Shown here piece after piece: positions 9,601 to 16,447 of a stretch of DNA of 16,447 nt. Position 1 is the stretch's first letter. Each line of letters opens with the position of its first letter. This DNA is from Cochliopodium minus (taxonomy: Eukaryota > Discosea > Himatismenida > Cochliopodiidae): assembly GCA_024220525.1 (NCBI GenBank), contig JAMYWO010000242.1, positions 45,682 to 62,128 on the forward strand, read 5' to 3'. The position numbers and the translations under genes were made by a program. The notes under the pieces were generated by a model. That model was not told where the DNA came from. It ran no database searches and worked only from the letters and a program-made list of their open reading frames with translations.

Positions 9601-10899
9601 AAAAAATTTAAAAAAAAAATAAAATAAAATTACAAAAAAAAAAAATAAATAAAAAAAATAAAAATCAAAAAATAAAAAAAATAAGAAACAAAAAAAAATT
9701 TTTTTTAAAATTAAAAAATATTATTACCTGATGTTACAGAAGATGTGGAAGTTTTAAATTTGCAACCTTTTTCTTGTGCCAAGCTATGAAGTGACTATCA
9801 AAGATTTGAAAAATAATTAATCATCAAAAAAAAATTTTGTTTTAAAAAAGTTTGATTGAAAAAATAAAAAAAATTAAAATTAAAGAAAAATAAATGAAAA
9901 AAAATATTAAAAAAAAAGATTTTTTTTTTTTACATCATCTTTACTTGTTGGAATAAATTTTGGTAGTGCTAACTTGTTTATTCTGTTTGGAGCATGAATG
10001 TGTTCGAGGTAACTTGGAAAATGATATTTTCTGCTCTCCATGTCTTTGAGTGGATGTATTCCCTTGTTGAACAAGACGTGATCCAATCCGTGTTCGAGTT
10101 TTGGATAATCTGCAAAGGATGTGATCACTATATCAAAGAATCCAAAAAATTAAAATTATTCAAAGATAAAATTTATTCTCTGAAATAATAATTAAATAAA
10201 AAAATATATGAAATACAAGATATGTTTTCTGTAAAAAAAACATTTAATATTTGAATAATTTATTTTTTAAAAAATATCCTCCTTTATTTATAATTTTAAA
10301 GCGGATCTTTTTAATTGTTTTTTTTTTTCAATGTTATAATTTGTTTTTGCCGTTTTTTTTTTTTTTACATTCTTCATTATTTTCCAAATCGATTTCTGTG
10401 TAATTTTCGAGAACTTTCGCATCCAATTTTTGATTCAAGATGTTGATATTCTGCATTTCTTTCAATGGTCTCGTGTATATATTTCCCACTGACTTTTTTA
10501 ATTCTCCTGTATCATTTGGCAATGTACTATTGAGTGTTATATCGTCTTTATTCTTTGACTATGAAATATATATTGTTAATTTTTATTTCTCAGAAAAAAA
10601 TATGAACAAGATGGAGATCTTCTTCACTCTTTTTATTTATAATATCAAAATACCATCTTATCAACATTATTGTTTATTATATTCTTCTTTCTCAATAATT
10701 TATCGAGATCGATTTTGGGTTTTGGATTGGTCTCCTTTAGAGGAGTTATAGAACAATATAATAATTTAGAATTGGATGATGATGATAGGAGTTTCATAAA
10801 CTTCTTTTTGTTCATTTGTTTTGTGATTTGGTTCTTCATTTTTTTTTTAATTTTATTGGAAAGAAACAAGAAAGATGTAAGAAAAAAAATCATTCTCAT
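6670..10899 (-). CDS. Pet127-family mitochondrial RNA-processing protein, PD-(D/E)XK nuclease fold
   Basis: Thirteen exons give 635 residues: 10654-10899, 10369-10558, 9934-10127, 9728-9794, 9395-9544, 8888-9060, 8629-8719, 8335-8490, 8052-8099, 7812-7967, 7503-7610, 7258-7381, 6670-6874. Yeast Pet127 is needed for mitochondrial mRNA 5' processing and turnover. Family marks recalled from fungal proteins: KYHFPSYLEHIHAPNRI and LPKFIPTSKDD, then KTSTSSVTS, FYLRPKDDLYSLD, LMELGRSLEKFFT, GNMLMRSQIDCHHPGLP, VFEIKTRGTL, FNSFEREYYDMARSSFLKY and GIFCAYHNTENLLGF. D351, E363 and K365 fit the PD-(D/E)XK core. The N-terminus is basic and Ser/Leu-rich, as for a mitochondrial presequence; the start could be ATG 10899 or a later in-frame ATG such as M35. 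Three introns start with GC. Confidence 0.9.
6875..7257 (-). other. GC-AG intron of the Pet127-like gene (intron 12)
   Basis: The exon ends TACAG and the intron begins GCAAAAAAAC. Phase 2 joins AG with A to give Arg and continues the Pet127-like reading frame to the stop. No GT near the border keeps the frame. At 383 nt it is the longest intron of the gene, and it shows only A/T-rich sequence. Confidence 0.85.
7382..7502 (-). other. GC-AG intron of the Pet127-like gene (intron 11)
   Basis: The upstream exon ends CCAAAAG, followed by GCAAAAAAAA. Phase 1 joins G with GT to give Gly in FPKGIIKRPNTQVY. The exon-side AG before the GC matches the compensation rule known for GC donors. Confidence 0.85.
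8110..8330. repeat. ATTTTT-type simple repeat in an intron
   Basis: Intron 8 of the Pet127-like gene (8100-8334) is a long low-complexity run of TATTTTT and TTTTTTA units on the plus strand. Most neighbouring introns are A-rich on this strand, so the bias is reversed here. A similar run fills the kinase intron at 12311-12472. Confidence 0.8.
8491..8628 (-). other. GC-AG intron of the Pet127-like gene (intron 7)
   Basis: The exon ends ACATTAG, followed by GCAATTTAAA. Splicing in phase 1 links EIKTRGTL to GIRMNVEYYTHFSDYQ, which is continuous in the family. Again AG precedes the donor. Confidence 0.87.
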
Positions 10900-11229
10900 C
10901 TCATATGGAAAATCTATTTTTATCCTTAATGGAGAAGATTTGATATATTTTTTCAATAAAGGATAAATTTTTTTTAACAATTATATTCCCTCTTCAATAT
11001 TTTCTCCCAATTACAAATTATAATCAAATGTCGATATTATTTGAGTTGATTCAATTGAGAAAGGAGGGAAAATATTTTTATTTATTTCAATTATAATTTA
11101 TTTAAATTTATTAAGTTTCAAAAAAACTAAAAAACAAAAATTTTAATTAAGTAAAACAAAAAATTTTGAATTTTTAATTAGAGGGTTTTAAAATACATAG
11201 AGATTATTTTTTTAAAAGGAGCCAGTGGA
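10900..11229. other. Spacer between two tandem minus-strand genes
   Basis: This 330-bp stretch lies between the stop of the receptor kinase and the start chosen for the Pet127-like gene, so it should hold the 3' UTR of one and the promoter of the other. It contains a loose inverted repeat of TTCCCTC/TCTCCCAATT (10985-11011) with AATTGAGAAAGGAGGGAA (11053-11070). No convincing promoter or RNA gene is visible. Confidence 0.5.
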
Positions 11230-14200
11230 TTACTTTTGAGAGAAAATGTTTTCGGGAAAGTTGTCAATAACCTCCAATATTTTCTCGAAAGAAGGTCTTT
11301 TATAAGGATCCTCTTCGAAACAGCTTTCTATAAGTTGCTTCAATCTAGGATCACAGTAATCAGGCACTTCTAGTTTTTTCTTCTCTACAATAACCAAAGT
11401 AACAACCCTAATATTTGATACTCCAAAAAATGGAATCTGTAATATTTAAAATCAAAAAATTTAATATAAAAATTAATGAGAAGTTTAAAAAAAAAAATTT
11501 TGAAAAAATATTTATTTACTTTTTCAGTTAATAATTCCCAACATACAACTCCAAAACTGTAAATGTCTGCTTTCTCAGAATATTTTTCTTCTTTTAATAC
11601 TTCGGGCGCCATCCTAAATTTTCGAAGAGAAGATTTTTAATTTTTATACAAAAGATTTAGAATAGTTGTTTACCATCTGAAAGAATTTTTTGATTAAAAA
11701 AATTTTACTTCAAACTAAAAATTTTTAAGTTTTAAAAAAATTATTACTGTGTTCTGTAAATTTTTTTAAAAAAATTTTTTTGTTAAAAAATTATTTTTTG
11801 TGAAAATTTATGAAAAAAAAAAATTTTACGTTCCCATGAAGCTCTAAAATTAAAATTTAAGATTATTTTAAAATTTATGTAAAAGATAGTGTTACCATTG
11901 TTTGAGTAAAATTCTTTTCTCTCGAAATTCCAAAATCTCCAATAACCGTTTTCTCGTCTTTACCCATCAACAAATTATGACCTTTATAAATAATAAATTA
12001 AAAAATTCATAAAAAAATAAAATTAATTTTAATTTTAGAATTAATAAAAAAATATAATTTATTAAAAAATATTGAATAAAATTTTTTTTTTTTTATTACT
12101 CTTCAAATCTCTGTGTATTATGACAGGATCTTGTGAATGTAAAAAATTCATTCCAGAACTAACATCTTTGAGAATTTTCAGTTTCAAAGAAGGGTTAAGA
12201 AAATCAGTGAGTTGTATCTCATTTTTGTCCTTTTGGAGCTCTTTGGAGTGAAGAATATTAAAGATAGATCCATTTGCCATATACTCAGTTATCATACAAA
12301 CAGTTTCTTCCTTTAATATTTTTTATCATATTTATTTTATAATTTATTTTTATTTTTATTTTTATTTATTTTTATTATTTTATTCTATTTATTATTATTA
12401 TTATTTTATTTTTTATATTTTTATTTTTTTAATTTATCATTTTTTTTATTTGTTCATTTTTTTGGTTTTTACGTGAATGCAAATTCCATAAAATGTTAAA
12501 ATGTTTGGATGGTTTAATCTGTTCAACAGTTTACTTTCTTTTAGGAGATCGTCAATTATTTCATCTTGGTTGGAATTTTTAAAGAGTTTGTAAGACTTTA
12601 TCGCTACCAAACTCTCTTTCCAAGTTCCTTTTTAAAAAATAAAATAAAAAATATTAATAAAGATTTTATTTAAAAAAAATAGGAGAATTTTTAAAAATAC
12701 AATTTAATTAAAAATAAAATAATGATATAAAAAATTTAAAAAATAAAAAAAATAAAAATAAAAAAAATAAAAATAAAAATAATAATAATGATAATAAAAA
12801 AAATTTTGAAATAGGTAAAATGAAAAAATTTTAAAAAAAATGAAGAAATTTTGGTTTATTTTTACCTTTGAAAACTTCACCAAATTGACCAACGCCAATT
12901 TTAGTTTGAAATTTCAAGTGATTGTAGGGAATAAGCAACAAGTCGTCCAAAAAATCTTTTCTGATGCTCTCCCCTGTCTCATTGATGATATGTGCGTGCA
13001 ACAAAAGAGCTCCTTTTTTCTTCCAGTAATAAGAATCGTTTTTGAGAGTGTAGTACAATAAAGGAATGTAAATCGTATAATAAAATACGTCTCTAAAAAA
13101 ATTTAAAATAATATTAAAGAATAAACTGAATTAAAATTAAAAATATATATTTAATTTAAATATATTATAAATTATAAAAAATTAAAATATATTAAAATCT
13201 TTACGAAACAATTATTGAACACTGAGTTATTGTTGAATTAGATGGTAGTTTTGCTTGAAAAATTGCGACCACTGTCAATTATGTTGAAAAATTTTTTAAA
13301 ATAATTGAAAATTTCAATATTAAAAAATAATTATTTAAAATAATTTGATGAAGAATTAATTATTTTTACCTAAAAAGGCTAAATGAGCTATTGCTTGAAA
13401 AATAGAAAAAGGTAGAGCTGCAGGACGTGGGATGTTCAACGTTTGTTTTGTGGTGAAAGTTTTGTTTTTGTAGATGAGCATGAGAACGACTATCAAAATG
13501 AAAAACAGACTCAGAATCACTTCTATCAGTATTCCCCCGCATGATTTGCACAATGTGAAGAAAATTATTGCCCACATTCCATATAAAATAAGAGAAAACA
13601 AAGCTTTCAAAAACATTTTTTAATTAATTATTAGAAAATAAAAATTTTAAATAAAAAAATAAGTAAAAATAAATTAAAAATATTTTTTTTTCGAAATATT
13701 TTACCTCCTCTTATGACAGTTCTTTTGATCGCCACTCCTTCTGGATCTTTCTCCAACATGAAAAAAATCACTGAAACTTGAATGAACCATTGGCAAGAGA
13801 TGATGAAATAGTAGATCTGTTCAGATTAGATAAAGGATGTTTAAATAAAGATTTATAACTATGATGAAATTTTACCAATTGATAAACATCGTAATATGTT
13901 GATTTAATAGTTAAAGGTGCAGGAATTAAATCATATGCAATACTCATAAAAAATGTCAAACATGCCTACTTCAAACAAAAAAAAAAAGAATTGTTTTTAT
14001 TTGAAAATGATCAACAAGCTATCAAGATATGATATCATTCATCATTTTTTTTTACCAATATCAAAAAATTGTAATAGATGGGAAGATATTTCTTCCCTGC
14101 TGCCTTCATCTTCAATAAAATGAATAATATCCCAAATATTTCGAATGCCATTAAACCCACATTGAATATATTCAATTTCCACCCACCTGATTTGATTTGA

Positions 14201-14244
14201 AAAGTTTTAACTTGGCAACAAAAATTACAATTTGAGTTTGACAT
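11230..14244 (-). CDS. Seven-transmembrane receptor fused to a tyrosine-kinase-like (TKL) protein kinase
   Basis: Fourteen exons give 564 residues: 14056-14244, 13876-13965, 13705-13816, 13370-13603, 13205-13271, 12866-13092, 12473-12627, 12100-12310, 11896-11981, 11830-11843, 11709-11714, 11674-11676, 11520-11613, 11230-11436. Hydrophobic spans lie near residues 24-46, 53-76, 90-114, 131-149, 154-176, 191-215 and 225-247. They are followed by [11 protein letters not shown] and a linker. The kinase has the glycine loop [12 protein letters not shown] (296-307), VAIK with K317, HRDLKSHN with D426 and N431, DFG at 444-446, GTLKWMAPE (461-469) and [12 protein letters not shown]. All catalytic residues are present, so it should be active at a membrane. 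The N-terminal CNFCC suggests disulphides or a short extracellular cap. No signal peptide is visible. Ligand unknown. Confidence 0.92.
11674..11843 (-). other. Microexon cluster (14, 6 and 3 nt) encoding the kinase activation segment
   Basis: Three successive exons, 11830-11843 (AGCTTCATGGGAAC), 11709-11714 (TTTGAA) and 11674-11676 (ATG), are each flanked by AG before and GTAA after. Joined to the 94-nt exon at 11520-11613 they spell SFMGTLKWMAPE, the conserved TKL sequence between the activation loop and the P+1 loop. Leaving out the 6- or 3-nt exon removes LK or disrupts the invariant Trp. The introns between are 114, 32 and 60 nt. The 6- and 3-nt exons are both phase 2 on each side. Confidence 0.85.
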
Positions 14245-14398
14245 TTTTTTTTTTATTTTAATTTGTTTAGAAAGAAATTTCTTTTTCTATTTCATAAAAT
14301 GATTTTAATTAATTATAATTGAAAAATAAAAAAGAAAAGATTGTAACTAAAAAATGATTTTTAATTTTAACATTATTTTTAAAGTGGTTTATCAAACA

Positions 14399-15326
14399 TT
14401 AAATTTGATAGTCAACTTGTGAAAGGTAAAATTCTTTGTTTTTTAAAAACTCTTCTCTGTAAACAATGGAATCCTTATCAATAGCTCTATCAACCGATAA
14501 AACACCTTTTTTTGACAACAAAAAAATTTATAAAAAATAAAAAACACTTTTTGTAAAAATTTAAACCATCCAAATGATCAAACTCATGTTGAATCAATTC
14601 ACTTAATGCTATGTCCAAATTATTTAGCTCTGCTTTGTGGTACCCATTCTCATCTTTCTTTGTGAATGATACACTTATACTTTTGTGGCGAAGAAGCTTT
14701 ACAAATAAATGAGGGAAAGACATACAATCATCAAACACTATTTGTTTTAAAATCCAAATAAATTTTGTTTGATCTTTTTTAAAAAATTTTTTTTACTTTT
14801 AAATTTTTCTTCACTGAAATAAGTTATAACTGGATTTATCATAATAAACTTTTCATCAATATCTTTTTCTTCTGTCTTCTTTTTAAGATGAAATGCAATA
14901 AATCTTTTATTAATTCCGACTGATGAAAAATAAATTAAAATTTTTATGTTTCACAATCTATTATTTAAAAATTTACTTTGTGGTGCTGAAATTGCTCTTC
15001 CAAATCCAAATTCTGATCTGAATTTTTCTACGAAAAGTATATTCTTTTGAGCAATTAATGAGGTTTTATGATTTTACCTAGTGTACTCGCTTTATAATAG
15101 AACAAACATGAGTTAAAAATTCCATTTTTAATTACTTATATTCCTTTTACCCAATGTATTGCATTCTTTTTCGAATTCTTTATCAAATGTTTCTACTTCT
15201 TTGCTTATTTCTCTCAATTTTGTATTTCCTTTATTTTCATTTAAATTACGTTTTATATATTCCTATCTCAGATCAAATTATGAATTTAATACCCAATAAA
15301 AGTATTTCAGCAGCCAAAGATTCCAT
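14399..15326 (-). CDS. Peptide deformylase
   Basis: Removes the N-formyl group from nascent proteins; a metal-dependent hydrolase. Exons 15293-15326, 15151-15228, 15078-15089, 14977-15027, 14797-14919, 14567-14737 and 14399-14505 give 191 residues, a normal length. Motif 1 reads GFGRAISAPQIG, motif 2 DDCMSFP (usual EGCLS, Cys kept) and motif 3 QHEFDHLDG with both His ligands and the catalytic Glu. The N-terminus EILLLGNTKLREISKEVE and the C-terminus VDRAIDKDSIVYREEF fit a bacterial-type subgroup. Met at 15326 is followed at once by the mature fold, so no transit peptide is visible. That is odd for a eukaryotic deformylase, which normally works in mitochondria or plastids. Exon 3 is only 12 nt. 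The upstream gene stops 26 nt before this start. Confidence 0.92.
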
Positions 15327-15352
15327 TTATTTCAATTTTTTTTTATTTCCTT

Positions 15353-16307
15353 TCAAAATTTAATTTGAATTATCGCAAAAAGAAAATAAATAAAATCTTT
15401 GATAGTTATATTTTCTGCACCATATAATATATATAATGCTCTATCCTCATCATTCAATAATCGCAGATCTGTTAAAAAAGTATTTGGGAATCTATTGAAG
15501 ATAAAAATCATTATCCATTGTTTTTAGATCAGCTGATTGAAATAATAATTTCAATTTTTTTTAGGATATATAATATTTAATATTCTTTTATTTAATGGAA
15601 ATAAAAGCAAAGAATATCCTATTTCCAAAATGAGAAATCTGGATAATATGAGAGATTATCTGGCCATAGTCAAAAATTCCATAAGCCTTAATTAAAAAAA
15701 ACCATTACTCTTTCTTCATTCAATATATTGTGTTCATTGGACAGGAACATTATTAATCAACAAAATGGCGATAATCCAGATCAGAATCTTACAGTCTCCA
15801 ATGTATCTTTCAAAAAATATGTATTTCTTGTTTGATTCCAAAGAAGCAATATCCACTGCATAATATAATTTACAAGTCAATCGTAATTTATCATTTGTTC
15901 TTTCCAATTTTATTCTTTGTTTTGAGTCAATATAGGTTATTTCGAAACCCAATGGAAAATCATTTTCTTCAAATTTTAAAGATTCCAGAAAAGAAGAAGC
16001 TTTCATATAATTGACATGGAAATAAGAATCCTTTAAATTGATGAAAACAAGGAAAATAGTGGATGATCTCAACGCCCAACCCCATTCATATTTCTTTATT
16101 TCTCTAATTGCAGGAAATTGACATTTTTTGAGAGGTTTCTCAAGAATGGAATTCGTCATAAATACATGTTAAAGGATTATTTTTTCTATATTCATAGTTT
16201 ATATGCATTTCAATCAGATCTTTATATTTATTTATAAATACTTCTTTTAATTCTTCCATTTTGTCAGATTCAACCACTCTATTGATAATCAAATTTCTTT
16301 CTTCCTT
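15353..16307 (-). CDS. Uncharacterised protein, possibly SET/Rubisco-LSMT-like; 5' end uncertain
   Basis: The last exon (15353-15468) reads LRLLNDEDRALYILYGAENITIKDF to TGA. It joins in phase 1, through a 324-nt intron with a GTAAGA donor, to a long exon ending at 15793. That exon starts either at ATG 16159 or, by splicing, at 16138. In the second model an upstream exon 16242-16307 (KEERNLIINRVVESDKMEEL) is added and the gene runs off the right edge. The segment FPAIREIKKYEWGWALRSSTIF resembles the hydrophobic WAxxxxxS motif of Rubisco-LSMT/SETD-type SET proteins, but I see no catalytic Tyr or post-SET motif. So this is a weak suggestion. No signal peptide or membrane span is seen in the spliced product. 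Confidence 0.5.
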
Positions 16308-16340
16308 CTATAAAAATATTTTTATTTTAATTTATTAATA

Positions 16341-16447
16341 TTTTTTTTTTTTTTTTTTTTTTTTTGAGTTAAGGATAGTAATCTCTACTATCCTATCCTG
16401 GTTCAGTGTGTACTTTTTGCATCAGTAGTTGATGGGCTACTGCTTTA
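16341..16447 (-). mobile_element. Possible 3' end of a retroposon (stem-loop and A tail)
   Basis: On the minus strand the sequence runs to a perfect 8-bp hairpin, GGATAGTA / TACTATCC (16373-16380 with 16386-16393), then TTAACTC and 25 consecutive A (16341-16365). Bases 16366-16447 are less A/T-rich than any intron here and show no open frame related to neighbours. A hairpin followed by an A tail is typical of LINE or SINE 3' ends. It lies upstream of a probable intron acceptor at 16308-16309. The element continues beyond the window, so its class cannot be told. Confidence 0.45.

Noticed and set aside
10440-10966. Plus-strand ORFs with hydrophobic stretches
   Set aside because: They mirror the first exons of the Pet127-like gene, whose minus-strand frame joins in phase to conserved family blocks.
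10985-11070. Inverted repeat as a terminator or regulatory hairpin
   Set aside because: The arms pair only with gaps, and such loose repeats are expected in low-complexity sequence.
15263-15292. A 30-nt intron at the start of the deformylase gene
   Set aside because: The AG at that point gives a frame with a stop. The AG at 15229-15230 makes a 64-nt intron and restores the family sequence LLLGNTKLREISKEVE.
15154-15363. 69-codon plus-strand ORF, Leu/Tyr/Phe-rich
   Set aside because: Antisense to deformylase exons 1-2 and the intron between them; the hydrophobic look comes from reversed Lys/Glu-rich codons.
15564-15695. Open plus-strand frame ending NMRDYLAIVKNSISLN before TAA
   Set aside because: Preceded by a possible acceptor, but no upstream exon joins in phase and it lies in an intron of the minus-strand gene; the opposite strand is open too, so chance is likely.
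1-16447. tRNA, rRNA, CRISPR array or bacterial operon features
   Set aside because: None seen; spliceosomal introns throughout show nuclear eukaryotic DNA.

Overview
The window is nuclear DNA from an AT-rich, intron-dense unicellular eukaryote. Exons have a moderate base composition, while introns and spacers are almost pure A and T. The standard genetic code fits: TAA and TGA end genes and never appear inside reconstructed frames. The lineage is not certain. A seven-transmembrane receptor fused to a tyrosine-kinase-like (TKL) kinase, as known from oomycetes, hints at the SAR supergroup, but that is inference.

Layout, left to right. Positions 1-5097 (minus) hold the first 804 codons of CSE1/exportin-2 in 11 exons; the 3' end lies off the left edge. 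Seven of its 11 visible introns carry box C/D snoRNAs: three copies of species A, three of species B and one of species C. Species C has the guide of snR39b/SNORD2. Positions 5098-5876 are mostly non-coding with broken ORF remnants. A small four-exon gene of unknown function lies at 5877-6510 (plus). It converges on a 13-exon Pet127-family mitochondrial RNA-processing gene at 6670-10899 (minus), three of whose introns begin with GC instead of GT.

Positions 11230-14244 (minus) encode a seven-transmembrane protein with a C-terminal TKL kinase. Its activation segment is assembled from exons of 14, 6 and 3 nt. Positions 14399-15326 (minus) encode a peptide deformylase of a bacterial-looking subgroup, also with a 12-nt exon. 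Positions 15353-16307 (minus) hold an unrecognised gene, perhaps open at its 5' end. The right edge holds a 3' stem-loop followed by a 25-base A tail (minus strand), which looks like a retroposon end in an intron or spacer.

The genes do not form a pathway. Cse1 recycles importin-alpha, Pet127 acts on mitochondrial RNA, deformylase removes N-formyl groups from organelle or bacterial-type proteins, and the snoRNAs guide rRNA methylation. The strongest unusual signals are the microexon cluster in the kinase activation loop and the CSE1 gene acting as a multi-copy snoRNA host. All gene models were spliced by hand from reading frame, GT/GC-AG borders and family motifs; no transcript data were available.
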